In this document: piece after piece, positions 19,881 to 29,585 of the stretch
Position numbering within the stretch: the first letter of the stretch is position 1
How the letters are laid out: each line of letters starts with the position of its first letter
Assembly: GCA_902778105.1 (NCBI GenBank)
Contig: CACYWN010000008.1
Location: forward strand, 39,487 to 103,486
Reading direction: 5' to 3'
From: an uncultured Bacteroidia bacterium
GTDB lineage: Bacteria; Bacteroidota; Bacteroidia; Bacteroidales; UBA932
DNA: 64,000 nt
Notes under the pieces: model-generated
Seen by the model: the letters and a program-made list of their open reading frames with translations, nothing else
What the model was told of the DNA's origin: nothing
Databases searched by the model: none
Made by a program: the position numbers and the translations under genes

Positions 19881-19914
19881 GGTGCGTTTCCTTCGGGGGA
19901 CGCACCGTTTTTTT
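19881..19914 (+). terminator. Rho-independent terminator after the GH27 gene
   Basis: GGTGCGT pairs with ACGCACC across a 12-nt loop, followed by a run of seven T. It closes the SusC-SusD-GH27 unit 22 nt after its stop. The remainder of the gap to 20078 is AT-rich with a weak -7 candidate (GATATTTG, 19999-20006). Confidence 0.8.
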
Positions 19915-20077
19915 ATGAACGCCGTTCGGAGAGGCCTTTTTTGGACGAAAATAGCAGACGATTGGACTATTTTAACAAGAGGTTCCTTTTAGAATTAGGA
20001 TATTTGTATCTATCCGGGCCGGAAGTCCCGGCGGACCGCAAACAACCTAATTACCATAACCAATTCAAAACAACCGT

Positions 20078-23000
20078 ATGAAACATTTTCATCAATTCTG
20101 TCTGACGCTCGCACTGCTGCTGGCGGCCCTTCCTTCGATGGCGGCCGTGACGGTGCGGGGAACCGTCACCGACGAAGCGGGCGAGCCCGTGATCGGAGCC
20201 GGCGTTGTGGAAGTGGGAACGACGAACGGTGTCGTGACCGGTATTGACGGTACTTACGTCATTTCCGTCGCGGGCGCCTCCTCCGTCCTCCAGTTCTCCT
20301 GCATCGGCTATGAAACAGTGGAAGAGACCGTCGGCAACCGCGGCGTCATCGACGTCGTGCTCCGCGAGGCCGTCTCCTTCCTCCAGGAAGCCGTGGCCAT
20401 CGGTTACGGTACCCAGAAGAAGGCGGACGTCACGTCCTCGGTCCAGAGCGTGAAGTCCGGTGATTTCATCCAGGGTGCCGTCATCGACGCCGGCCAGCTC
20501 GTCCAGGGCAAGGTCGCCGGCCTGCAGATCACCATCCCTTCCGGTGACCCGACCTCCTCCTCCACCATCATGCTCCGTGGTACGTCCTCCCTGTATGGTT
20601 CTTCCCAGCCCCTCGTGCTCGTGGACGGCATTCCCGGTTCCCTCGCGACGGTCGCACCGGAGGACATCGAGTCCATCGACGTGCTGAAGGACGGTTCCGC
20701 AACGGCCATCTACGGTACCCGCGGTACCAACGGCGTCATCATCATCACCACCCGCAACGCCAAGCGCGAGATGCCCGCCACGGTCGAGTATTCCGGCTAT
20801 GTGACGGCCTCCCAGTGGCTCAAGCGTCCGGACTTCATGACCGCTGACGACGTCCTTGCGCGCCGGGCGGAAGGATGGAGCTTCCAGGGCGCCAACGGCC
20901 AGCTCGCCGTCGAGAAGCCCACCGACTGGCTGAGCCTCATCAGCCGTACGGCCATCTCCCAGAACCACAACCTGTCCATCCGCGGCGGTTCCCAGCACAA
21001 CTTCTACACGGCCAACGTCACTTACAACGACAACAACGGTACCATCATCAACACGGGCCGCGACAACATCCGCGCCCGCGCCCTCGTCTCCCAGTACCTG
21101 TGGGATGACCGGGTGAAACTCACCGCCGAGGTGATGGCGAACGAAACCAACGTGGATTCCCGCGTGAACGCCTCCTACGCCTACCGTCAGGCCTGCATCC
21201 AGGGACCGCTCCAGCCGGTGTACAACGAGGACGGTTCCTACGTGACCCGCGACATCTACCTGTATGCGAACCCGATGACCCTCCTCAAGGAGCAGCTGGG
21301 CATGTACCGCAACCGCAACGTCCGCTTCAACGGCACCGTCGAGTTCAAGCCGTGGGATCCTCTCACCCTTAAGATGATGTATGTCCGCAAGGGCCAGAGC
21401 GGCCTGGGCGGCTACTACAATACCCGTAAGGACGAAAGCACCACCAAGAGCGGCGCCAACGGCCAGGCCGGCCGCAGCACGTCCGACTATGTTGCCAACA
21501 TGCTGGAACTCAGCGCCTCCTATGTGCAGGATTTCGGTCGCCACCATGTGACCGCCGTGGCCGGTTACTCCTATGAGGACGGCTACAGCGAGAATTTCAG
21601 CGCCTCCAACTGGAATTTCCCGAACGACGGTTATCTGTGGAACAACCTGGGCAAGGGAAAGGCCCTCAAGGAAGGCAACGCCTCCATGGACTCTTACAAG
21701 GAGATGTCCAAGCTCATCGGTCTGTTCGGCCGTGCCACCTATAACTTCGACGACCGCTACCTGCTGATGGTCTCCCTCCGTGTGGACGGCTCCACCAAGT
21801 TCGGAAAGAACATGGAATGGGGTTATTTCCCGGGCGTTTCCGCCGGCTGGCGTATCAACAACGAGGACTTCCTCAAGGGCGTCAAGTGGCTGAACAACCT
21901 CAAGCTCCGCGCCGGTTTCGGTATCACCGGCATCGATGCGGGTGCCCCTTACCAGTCCCTCGCTTCCATCGACTACAGCGGCAACTACATGTACAACGGG
22001 GATTGGATCCAGCCTATCATCCCTACCCGAAATGCGAATCCCGACCTCCATTGGGAGAAGAAATACGAGTACAATGTGGGTTTGGACTTCTCCGTGTTTG
22101 ACGAGCGTTTGAACGGTAGCGTCGACCTGTATCGCCGCGACACCAAGGACGGCCTGTACTACTACTCCGTCCCTACCCCGCCGTGGACCTACGGTACCAT
22201 CATGGCCAATGTCGCCCAGATCCGCAACGAAGGCGTCGAGGTGCTCCTCAACGCCATCCCGGTCCGTACGCGCAACTTCGAGTGGAACACGTCCGTCACT
22301 TTCTCGCACAACCGCAACGAACTGCTCTCCATCTCCAATGACCAGTTCAAGTCCGAAACCGACTATATGGACGCCGGTTATACCGGTGAGCCTATCCAGA
22401 AGACCACGCACCAGATCAAGGTGGGACAGCCGATCGGCAACTTCTTCAACCTGCGTTCCGTGGGCCTTGACGCCGGCGGCAAGTGGGTCGTCGAGCGCCT
22501 GCGCCGCGATGCGGACGGCAATGTGGTGTCGAAGTACTACGGCCTCGCCTCCGATGCCGGCTACAACGACTGGCAGATCCTCGGAAACGGTGTTCCGGAC
22601 ATCTACCTGAACTTCAACAACAACTTCCGCTACCGCAACTTCGACCTCGCCGTCACCATGCGCGGTGCCTTCGGGTTCCAGATCCTGAACTTCCAGAAGA
22701 TGTTCTACGGCAACCCGAACATCCTGTACAACACGCTTAACTGCGCCTTCGACCAGTTCGACGTCGTGGACGCCCGCACCGGCGAGAAGACCGGTGACAA
22801 GGTGAACCTTTCCGACACCCAGCGCATCGTCAGCTACTACATCGAGGACGGCGACTACTGGAAGATCGACAACGTGACCCTCGGGTACACGCTCAACTTC
22901 AAGAACAAGCGGATCATCGACCGCCTCCGCGTCTATGCGTCCGTCCACAACCTCGCCACCTTCACCCGCTACACCGGCCTGGATCCCGAGGTCAGGGTGA

Positions 23001-23572
23001 CCGGTTTCGACGCCGGTACCGACGAGCGTGACAAGTATCCGACCATCCGTTCCCTCACCTTCGGCCTGAACCTCACCTTCGGCGGCGGCGGATCCGGCAA
23101 GCGCCCTGCGGCGTCCCGCGTGAGCACTACCGTTCCCGAGCGCATCGTGGAGAAGGTGGTGGAAAAGGTCGTGGAGAAGGAAGTGATCAAGGAAGTTCCC
23201 GTGGAAGTGGTCAAGGAAGTCAAGGTGGCCGCCCCCGGCGCCAAGTTCGAGGGTTCCTATGAGGACGACCTGTTCTTCCTGATCGGCAAGTCCGAGCTCC
23301 GTCCCGACGAGGCCTTCAAGCTGGGCCAGATTGCCCAGATCCTGAAGGACAACCCGGAGACCACCATCACCGTGACCGGATATGCCGACAGCGCCACCGG
23401 TACGGCCGGCATCAACCAGGACCTCTCCGAACAGCGCGCCCGGGTCGTCGTGGACATGCTCAAGAAAGCGGGCATCGCCGCCGACCGCATCAGTTTCAAG
23501 GCCGAAGGCAGTGACCGGAACGCTTCCCAGAGCCCCGAGTCCAACCGCGTCGCCGTATGTATTGTCAAATAA
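20078..23572 (+). CDS. SusC-family TonB-dependent receptor with C-terminal OmpA peptidoglycan-binding domain
   Basis: 1164 residues. A signal peptide (MKHFHQFCLTLALLLAALPS), CarboxypepD-like domain (VRGTVTDEAGEPVIGAG), plug (MLRGTSSLYGSSQPLVLVDG) and SusC barrel run to residue 1001, where the usual last strand SLTFGLNLTF ends. A further 163 residues follow without a break: a GGGGSGKRP hinge, a charged linker of VEK/VEV repeats (about 1022-1049) and an OmpA-like domain (about 1060-1164). The domain keeps the peptidoglycan-contact residues D1104 (GYADSATG) and R1157 (ESNRVAV), and LSEQRARVVVDML. A SusC C-terminus faces the periplasm, so the domain is placed correctly to hold the cell wall. SusD is 17 nt downstream. 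No stop, frameshift or repeat marks the junction at 23081, so this is a genuine fusion in the reading frame. Confidence 0.93.
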   Translation: MKHFHQFCLTLALLLAALPSMAAVTVRGTVTDEAGEPVIGAGVVEVGTTNGVVTGIDGTYVISVAGASSVLQFSCIGYETVEETVGNRGVIDVVLREAVSFLQEAVAIGYGTQKKADVTSSVQSVKSGDFIQGAVIDAGQLVQGKVAGLQITIPSGDPTSSSTIMLRGTSSLYGSSQPLVLVDGIPGSLATVAPEDIESIDVLKDGSATAIYGTRGTNGVIIITTRNAKREMPATVEYSGYVTASQWLKRPDFMTADDVLARRAEGWSFQGANGQLAVEKPTDWLSLISRTAISQNHNLSIRGGSQHNFYTANVTYNDNNGTIINTGRDNIRARALVSQYLWDDRVKLTAEVMANETNVDSRVNASYAYRQACIQGPLQPVYNEDGSYVTRDIYLYANPMTLLKEQLGMYRNRNVRFNGTVEFKPWDPLTLKMMYVRKGQSGLGGYYNTRKDESTTKSGANGQAGRSTSDYVANMLELSASYVQDFGRHHVTAVAGYSYEDGYSENFSASNWNFPNDGYLWNNLGKGKALKEGNASMDSYKEMSKLIGLFGRATYNFDDRYLLMVSLRVDGSTKFGKNMEWGYFPGVSAGWRINNEDFLKGVKWLNNLKLRAGFGITGIDAGAPYQSLASIDYSGNYMYNGDWIQPIIPTRNANPDLHWEKKYEYNVGLDFSVFDERLNGSVDLYRRDTKDGLYYYSVPTPPWTYGTIMANVAQIRNEGVEVLLNAIPVRTRNFEWNTSVTFSHNRNELLSISNDQFKSETDYMDAGYTGEPIQKTTHQIKVGQPIGNFFNLRSVGLDAGGKWVVERLRRDADGNVVSKYYGLASDAGYNDWQILGNGVPDIYLNFNNNFRYRNFDLAVTMRGAFGFQILNFQKMFYGNPNILYNTLNCAFDQFDVVDARTGEKTGDKVNLSDTQRIVSYYIEDGDYWKIDNVTLGYTLNFKNKRIIDRLRVYASVHNLATFTRYTGLDPEVRVTGFDAGTDERDKYPTIRSLTFGLNLTFGGGGSGKRPAASRVSTTVPERIVEKVVEKVVEKEVIKEVPVEVVKEVKVAAPGAKFEGSYEDDLFFLIGKSELRPDEAFKLGQIAQILKDNPETTITVTGYADSATGTAGINQDLSEQRARVVVDMLKKAGIAADRISFKAEGSDRNASQSPESNRVAVCIVK

Positions 23573-23589
23573 TCAAGACCGAGCGAGTT

Positions 23590-25509
23590 ATGAAAAAGAT
23601 ATTATCTTCGATAGCGATCCTTGCGGTTTCCGCATCTTGCCTTACGGCCTGTTTCAACCTGGACGAAATCGCCTATTCCGAGATTCTCCAGGAGACCTTT
23701 GAGCCGACGGACCAGGACGTGGCCGCCCTCCTCGCGAGCTCTTACTCCGAGTTCGGCGCCATGATGGACTGGTATGGCATGTTCGATGCCCAGGAAGAGG
23801 CGGCGGACGTGGTCATCACCCCGGCGCGCCCGAACGGCTGGGTGGACGGCGGTGTGTACCAGCGCATGCATGAGCATACCTGGTATGCCGACGATCCGGG
23901 TTCCCCGTCTTCCCTGTACTATTACGCTTTCGCCGGAATCAATGCGGCCAACCGCGTCATGGACCAGGTGAAGGACGGTTCCCTCAATACCGGAGACCTG
24001 CATGACTATATCATCGACGAGCTCAAGGCCGTCCGCGCCCTCTGGTACGCCGTGCTCCTGGACAGCCATGGCAATGTCCCGATCGTGACCTCCTACAAGG
24101 ATACCGAGCTTCCCCAGCAGAGCTCCCGCCGCCGCGTGTACGAGTTCGTGACCAAGCAGTTTCAGGAAGTGATCGACCACGGCGTCCTCAGCGAGGAAAA
24201 ATCCGCCGCGACCTACGGCCGCCTGAACATGTGGGGCGTCAAGATGGCGCTCATGCGCGTGTACCTCAACGCCGAGGTCTATACCGCCACCGAGCAGGGC
24301 AAGGGCACTCCGGCTTACGACAAGGCGCTCGCCCTTGCGGAAGATATCATCGAAAACGGACCGTATTCCCTGTCCTCCAAGTACCTGGACAACTTCCAGG
24401 CCTTCGATGACGCTTCGGCCGTGAACAATCCCGAAATCATCTTTGCCATCCCTTACGACAACACCTACAACACCGGTGAGCACGTCTTCTGCATGGCGAT
24501 GAAGTTCTATCCCCCGTCCGAGGGCAAGCTCCACTTCGGCTACACCCGCAACACCTGGGGTGGCAACTGCGGAAACCCGCAGTTCATCAACTCCTACCAG
24601 GAGGGTGACACCCGCCTGACCGACACCTGGCTGTATGGTCCCCAGTTCGTGGCCACGCCCGTCCGTGCCGACAACGACTCCAAGACGGCCAAGTACTTCA
24701 ACGACGTGGAAGACGGTGTTGAAGTGGGCAAGCGCGACCAGATTGCCTGGTGGTGCCTGAACTACCTGCCGTCCATCACCGGCGCGAAGGGCAAGGAGAG
24801 CATCACCTCCATCGACTTCGGTTGCCGCCAGGCCAAGTATCAGCCCGACTTCGATGCCGCCTACACCAGCCAGTGGACCAACGATTTCCCGTGGTTCCGT
24901 CTGGCCGAGGCCTACTACACGGCCGCCGAGTGCATCCTGCGCGGAGCTTCCAGCAGCTATGGCCATACTCCGGATGAGTTGGTGAACGCCGTCCGCCAGC
25001 GTTCGGCGCCCGCCATCACCCTGGCCGACCTGCAGAGCACCCAGTCCAAGATGAAGTACGGCCTTGCCAGTTTCGGCGACATCACCACCGACATGCTGAA
25101 TATCTATGGCAATGGTTACATGAAGGACGGCGACTCCTGGAGTGCCGACCCCGCCCGCCAGGCGCATGACTGGACGGAGGTTTATGAAGCCCTCGAAGCT
25201 TCCCAGAAGACGACACCCAGCGGCCACGACAACGACCCCATCAGCTTCGCCGGCATGTATGACGAGTGGGGCTGGGAGTTCGCCCTGGAGGGCCTCCGCC
25301 GCCAGCAGATGATCCGTTTCGGCACCTTCGGCACCCGTAACTGGTTCAACCACGCCGCCATCGGAGATAACCATACGGCGTTGTTCCCGATTGACAAGAG
25401 TACCCAGCAAGACAACAAGAACCTGGGCCAGAATCCGGGTTATGTGACTGCCAACGGCTCGATGGCCGCGGATGTGGCCATCGACGATCCGATTCCCGCT
25501 GATATGTAA
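23590..25509 (+). CDS. SusD/RagB-family lipoprotein
   Basis: 639 residues from the ATG at 23590. The frame is open back into the SusC stop region, but MKKILSSIAILAVSASCLTAC is an evident lipoprotein signal with a cysteine at residue 21. It has the SusD helical repeat architecture (SKYLDNFQAFDDASAVNNPEI; TNDFPWFRLAEAYYTAAECI; WGWEFALEGLRRQQMIRFG) and the closing ALFPIDKSTQQDN region. It is larger than the other two SusD proteins here and should form the lid of the SusC-OmpA channel. A DUF4859-repeat lipoprotein follows after 19 nt. Confidence 0.93.
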   Translation: MKKILSSIAILAVSASCLTACFNLDEIAYSEILQETFEPTDQDVAALLASSYSEFGAMMDWYGMFDAQEEAADVVITPARPNGWVDGGVYQRMHEHTWYADDPGSPSSLYYYAFAGINAANRVMDQVKDGSLNTGDLHDYIIDELKAVRALWYAVLLDSHGNVPIVTSYKDTELPQQSSRRRVYEFVTKQFQEVIDHGVLSEEKSAATYGRLNMWGVKMALMRVYLNAEVYTATEQGKGTPAYDKALALAEDIIENGPYSLSSKYLDNFQAFDDASAVNNPEIIFAIPYDNTYNTGEHVFCMAMKFYPPSEGKLHFGYTRNTWGGNCGNPQFINSYQEGDTRLTDTWLYGPQFVATPVRADNDSKTAKYFNDVEDGVEVGKRDQIAWWCLNYLPSITGAKGKESITSIDFGCRQAKYQPDFDAAYTSQWTNDFPWFRLAEAYYTAAECILRGASSSYGHTPDELVNAVRQRSAPAITLADLQSTQSKMKYGLASFGDITTDMLNIYGNGYMKDGDSWSADPARQAHDWTEVYEALEASQKTTPSGHDNDPISFAGMYDEWGWEFALEGLRRQQMIRFGTFGTRNWFNHAAIGDNHTALFPIDKSTQQDNKNLGQNPGYVTANGSMAADVAIDDPIPADM

Positions 25510-25528
25510 TCTATAAAGGAGCAAGAAA

Positions 25529-27823
25529 ATGAAAAAGATATTTGTATACATGGCGCTTGCCTCCCTTGCGCTCACGGCCTGCCATACCAAGGACTGGTAC
25601 GAGAACGACGGCATTCCCATCGAACCCGAACCGGAACCCGTGATTACGTACGAAGGAGAGGGCCATCTCGTGCGCCTGGACAAGGATGGCAATGTCCAGG
25701 AGACCAAGCATACCTATAAGTGGAATGCCGAGGAAACCACCATTACCATCGAGGCCTGGGTGGACGGCAGCCAGTATGTCAACGGTGATGAGACCTTCAA
25801 GGGCGGCAGCGACGGTGAGTTCAGCATCGGCTGGTTCACGCTTCCCCGGGTGTCGCTCAATGACTTCCTGGGCATCGATGTCAAGAGTGGACTGGACGAA
25901 TCCACTTTCTACGGCGTTCAACCCGACGGAAGCCGGGTGGAGTCCATGACCTCTTACAAACCCGGCATGTGGGTGCTCGCAGACGGAACTTCCTGCAACT
26001 GGGGTGACGGCCGCATGTACTGGCAGTGGTACATCTGGGGGGACGAAGACGGTGGCGGTTACGACATGAACGCCAACGACTATCCCGACATCATCTATCT
26101 GGGCACCAATCCCGGCAATGTGGCCGACGTCCTGGGCAAGGATGTCACTTCCAAGGCCAAGATTGTCGTAGGCGACGTGACGTATGACTGGATCGTCACC
26201 GTTCACTTCAGCGAGGCCGAGAAGAAGGTTACCGGCGAAGGCAAGCTCAGCTATCACAACTGGACGTCCGAGAATGCCTACGAAATCGTCGAGACTACCA
26301 GCAAGTACAGCTATGTGCTGCACGAGACGGAAGGTCTGGAGGTGAATGTCGAGGTCAATACGGAAGAATGGCGGGATTCCGGCGACTGGGAGATCGGTTT
26401 CATCGGCGACCTGACCGCCGATGTCGTTTCCGACGTCTGGGGCTTCGATCCCGGCACGCTTACCGACGAGGAATTCTATCCCGTGAACCCCGACGGCTCC
26501 AAGGTGACCTGGTCTTCCTATGCTCCCGGCATGTGGATCGATGGTGATGGTGCCTCCACGGACTATTCCGCCGGTATTGCTTACTGGCAGTGGTACACCA
26601 AGGAAGGTGACCGCGACTACGACTACACGGGCAGCGAAGGCATCTTCCTCGTGGGCGGTAACCGTGACAATATCGCCAAGATCGAGTTCGATACCCCGAT
26701 CGTCTCCACCGCCAAGATCGTGAAGGATGGCAAGGAGCTCACTGTCACGGTTACCTACATTTTCCACGATGTCATCCTCCCGGAGACCGAAGGTTATCCC
26801 GAGGCTGTGTTCGAGGGTACCGGCACCCCGTATCCGTACGGCGGCGGCGTGGACGGCGACCATACCATCAACTGGTACTTCGACGAGGAAGGCCTCACGG
26901 TGGACGTAGATGCTTATGTGCCGACTATCCAGGCCAACGGCAACTGGGTCTTTACGGCCGCTACCATTCCTACGGAAGTGATGGCCGGGTATCTGGGCGT
27001 CGACATCGAACAGCTCTTCGATACGTCCTACTTCTATCCGCTGAATGCGGACGGAACCGCTTCCGGAAGTTGGACTTGTGACAATACGCCCGGCCAGTGG
27101 GTACATGCCGACGGATCAGCCTCTGGCTGGAGTGACGGTGTGATGTACTGGTGGTACCAGTGGGGTGACCACAAGTATGAGGGCCACTTCACAGAGGGTC
27201 TCTTCCTGGTGGGTACGAACCCGGGCAACGTCGAAACTGTCGTTGGTCAGACGGTCACCTCCAAGGCGCAGCTGGGCGACAAGATCCTCACTGTCAATGT
27301 CCACTATTACGCCGAATATCCGACCGCCAAGACCGGCAAGGTGGGCCCGTTCGACTATTCCTGGACGATGGCCGACGGCGCTTTCGACGTGGTTGCGAAC
27401 GTGAGCATCGCCCAGGCTGACGCCAGTTGGGCATGGATGGGCTTCTTTATCAATGAGAAGTATGTCAACGAGGCCTTCGGTGTGGATATCGACGCCCTGG
27501 CGGCCGAGAAGGATGCCGACGGCAATTACACCGGTTTCTATCCGCTCGACGGAGCCGGCAACCAACTCGCCGGCTGGACCTCCTACATCCCTGGACAGTG
27601 GTTCCTGGAGAACGGCGATGCCGGTGATTACAAAACGGGCGTAAGCTTCTGGCAGTACTTCACGTCGAATTATGCGGAGATCGATCCCCGTCACGAGTTC
27701 ACGGCTCCGAACTTCTTCTACGTGGGCAAGAACCCCGGCTACGCATTCACGCCCGGCACCTATGTGTCCAAGGCGAAGTTCGCCGGCAACGACTTCACGT
27801 TCACGATCAACATCGCTGAGTAA
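25529..27823 (+). CDS. Surface lipoprotein with four DUF4859-like repeats (putative glycan-binding protein)
   Basis: 764 residues; the lipoprotein signal ends LTAC at residue 18 and is followed by an EPEPEP spacer. The rest is four copies of one module: about 42-228, 235-412, 425-594 and 603-764. Each has a PGMW or PGQW motif (near 145, 333, 521 and 688), an aromatic W-Q-W stretch and an LGTNPGN or VGKNPGY motif, the pattern of DUF4859. The position after SusC-SusD is that of SusE/SusF-type surface glycan-binding proteins, so binding of the imported substrate is the likely role. No catalytic motif is seen. The repeats differ from each other, so they are not a recent tandem duplication. The stem-loop at 27845 ends the unit. 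Confidence 0.75.
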   Translation: MKKIFVYMALASLALTACHTKDWYENDGIPIEPEPEPVITYEGEGHLVRLDKDGNVQETKHTYKWNAEETTITIEAWVDGSQYVNGDETFKGGSDGEFSIGWFTLPRVSLNDFLGIDVKSGLDESTFYGVQPDGSRVESMTSYKPGMWVLADGTSCNWGDGRMYWQWYIWGDEDGGGYDMNANDYPDIIYLGTNPGNVADVLGKDVTSKAKIVVGDVTYDWIVTVHFSEAEKKVTGEGKLSYHNWTSENAYEIVETTSKYSYVLHETEGLEVNVEVNTEEWRDSGDWEIGFIGDLTADVVSDVWGFDPGTLTDEEFYPVNPDGSKVTWSSYAPGMWIDGDGASTDYSAGIAYWQWYTKEGDRDYDYTGSEGIFLVGGNRDNIAKIEFDTPIVSTAKIVKDGKELTVTVTYIFHDVILPETEGYPEAVFEGTGTPYPYGGGVDGDHTINWYFDEEGLTVDVDAYVPTIQANGNWVFTAATIPTEVMAGYLGVDIEQLFDTSYFYPLNADGTASGSWTCDNTPGQWVHADGSASGWSDGVMYWWYQWGDHKYEGHFTEGLFLVGTNPGNVETVVGQTVTSKAQLGDKILTVNVHYYAEYPTAKTGKVGPFDYSWTMADGAFDVVANVSIAQADASWAWMGFFINEKYVNEAFGVDIDALAAEKDADGNYTGFYPLDGAGNQLAGWTSYIPGQWFLENGDAGDYKTGVSFWQYFTSNYAEIDPRHEFTAPNFFYVGKNPGYAFTPGTYVSKAKFAGNDFTFTINIAE

Positions 27824-27844
27824 TCGGCCCGTTGCAAGTTTTTG

Positions 27845-27884
27845 ATTCAAGGCTGGATCCTCGAGGATTCAGCCTTGAATTTTC
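27845..27884 (+). terminator. Rho-independent terminator after the DUF4859-repeat gene
   Basis: A 16-bp stem (ATTCAAGGCTGGATCC, with one G-T pair, against its complement) closes a TCGA loop and is followed by TTTTC. It separates the SusC-OmpA unit from the next gene. Confidence 0.7.
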
Positions 27885-27955
27885 ATATTTGATGTTTTTG
27901 GACGAAAGTACAAGCAATATGGACTTTCCGGACGGAAAGAGTGGGCGAATAGGTC

Positions 27956-27963
27956 TAACTTTG
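27956..27963 (+). promoter_or_regulatory. Bacteroidales -7 box for the zincin pair
   Basis: TAACTTTG matches TAnnTTTG. It lies 16 nt before the ATG at 27980 and follows the terminator, so the next two genes appear to have their own promoter. Confidence 0.5.
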
Positions 27964-27979
27964 AAGCGACACAAGACTG

Positions 27980-29566
27980 ATGACCATGTTCCGTTCGAAG
28001 TTTTTGCTTTTTTTCTTCGCCGTGGCGATGCTGCTCCCCGCCTGTGGCAAGACCGACCCGGAGATGAATCCGGAGAGTCCGATGACCCAGACGTTCGGCG
28101 AGTGGCCATCCTATGAGGGAATCGACTACGATTTCCTGCAGGATTATACCATGCCCGAAATGCCCACGAAGAACATGACCGGCGTGGTGACGGGGGAGGC
28201 CTGGCGCTATGACGACGGTTGGTTCACGTTCGTCCAGGGCAAGCGGGCCAACAGCTTGGTGAAAGAGAAGGAGGCCTCGGCTAAGCGGATGCTGCAGCAG
28301 CTGAACGATGACTTCCGCTACTTGCGCGAGGAGATGGGCTGGCTGCCGGACCGCAACGCCATGGAAGGCTACCGCAGCGCCGTCTATCTCTACGGAAGCG
28401 GTCTGAGCACCGACAACGAACCCAACACCGCTACCGGCGGCTGGCAGGGCTCCGTGTATCGGAACGGCAAGGAATATCCCATGCTCCTGCTGTCCTATTA
28501 TCCGGTCTATTGCTTCGATCCGGCCTGCACTTACGGCGATAAGGATTACCATACCTACAATGTGACCCATGAGGGTATCCACTGCCTCTTCTCATCCCGC
28601 CCCGGCGGAAAGAAGATCAGCTGGTTCCATGAGGGGTGCGACGTGTGGCTCCAGCGGGCGATGAATATCCGCCGGGGAACGACCGCTCCGAAAGACATCG
28701 AGTTCGGCTGGCTGGCTTCCGGGACTCTCCTGGCTCCGTTCATCCCCATCGAATGCTATGGCGGCTGGAAGAGCGACGGAACATGGGGCCCGCCGGATTG
28801 GATGATGCGGTCCACCGGTGACAATCGCAACATCCTGGGAGGCGTGCAGTATTCCGAGGTGTTCCCTTCCTTCATGGAAATCAGCGTCGGTGACGGCGCC
28901 ATCAAGTGGATCTGGGAGCACTGCCAGGGGTATCTGCTGGAGAGCCTGGCCCTTTCGTCCCCCATGGGACATGATCAGGTCCAGCGTATGATCCTGGAAT
29001 TCCGCTCCCGCGTGGCCCTGTGCGACCTGGGTATCTACTCCGACGCCGCCAGGAAACTTTCCAACCAGTATTTCGGTACTACCGTGGAGTCGGAAGGATC
29101 GCACAAGTGCCTGCCCTGGAAGATGACCCCCTATGTGGAAACCTATCCGGCCGATAACGGCTGGATCATTCCCGAAAGCAGCACCCTTCCCGGTTGGACC
29201 GGTGCCAATGTCATTCCCATCAAGGTGAAGGGAGACAAAGTGACGGTGTCCTTCGAGGGGACGCCGTGGCCGTCCATCAACGGGGTCAACGAACCACTGG
29301 ACCTGGTTTGCCAACTCTGCTGGAGAACGACGGACGGACGTCCTGTCTATGCCCAGCCCTTTGATGGCGGGGACTGCACGGTGAGCCTGGATGGACAACA
29401 GCCGGCTAACGGTGTAATTTTTGCGGTGGTATGCAACCGCACGTACAAATTCAAACCGGCGCTCCTGAAACTGAAGTACGGGTATAAACTCAAACTGGGC
29501 GAGGGAACGGACGGAACCGCGTCGACCCAGGTCAAATGGTTCAACTATGACCAGAAACTCTCTTAG
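27980..29566 (+). CDS. Secreted putative zinc metallopeptidase (HEGIH), lipoprotein
   Basis: 528 residues; MTMFRSKFLLFFFAVAMLLPAC is a lipoprotein signal. An ATG two codons later would serve equally well. The motif NVTHEGIHCLF (HExxH) is followed by ISWFHEGCDVWLQ, which could give the third zinc ligand. The layout (about 180 residues before HExxH, a helical domain and then a beta-rich C-terminus with KVSFEG-type strands) resembles the zincin domains of 29586-31628 and of the GH27 fusion, but identity is low. I do not recognise a named peptidase family. It shares a transcript with the next gene (20 nt apart) and lies at the end of the SusC-OmpA locus, so a role in attacking the protein part of the substrate is plausible. 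Confidence 0.65.
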   Translation: MTMFRSKFLLFFFAVAMLLPACGKTDPEMNPESPMTQTFGEWPSYEGIDYDFLQDYTMPEMPTKNMTGVVTGEAWRYDDGWFTFVQGKRANSLVKEKEASAKRMLQQLNDDFRYLREEMGWLPDRNAMEGYRSAVYLYGSGLSTDNEPNTATGGWQGSVYRNGKEYPMLLLSYYPVYCFDPACTYGDKDYHTYNVTHEGIHCLFSSRPGGKKISWFHEGCDVWLQRAMNIRRGTTAPKDIEFGWLASGTLLAPFIPIECYGGWKSDGTWGPPDWMMRSTGDNRNILGGVQYSEVFPSFMEISVGDGAIKWIWEHCQGYLLESLALSSPMGHDQVQRMILEFRSRVALCDLGIYSDAARKLSNQYFGTTVESEGSHKCLPWKMTPYVETYPADNGWIIPESSTLPGWTGANVIPIKVKGDKVTVSFEGTPWPSINGVNEPLDLVCQLCWRTTDGRPVYAQPFDGGDCTVSLDGQQPANGVIFAVVCNRTYKFKPALLKLKYGYKLKLGEGTDGTASTQVKWFNYDQKLS

Positions 29567-29585
29567 ACAGAAAAACATATTCAGA

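Noticed and set aside
20051-22948. 965-codon minus-strand frame opposite the SusC-OmpA gene
   Set aside because: Pure antisense of a confirmed SusC; low-complexity translation without signal peptide or motif. The same holds for 44598-47342 and 47670-51218.
23081-23572. OmpA domain as a separate gene joined by a sequencing error
   Set aside because: The frame is continuous, there is no start codon with leader at the junction, and the Gly-rich hinge is a normal inter-domain linker; an assembly error cannot be fully excluded without reads.
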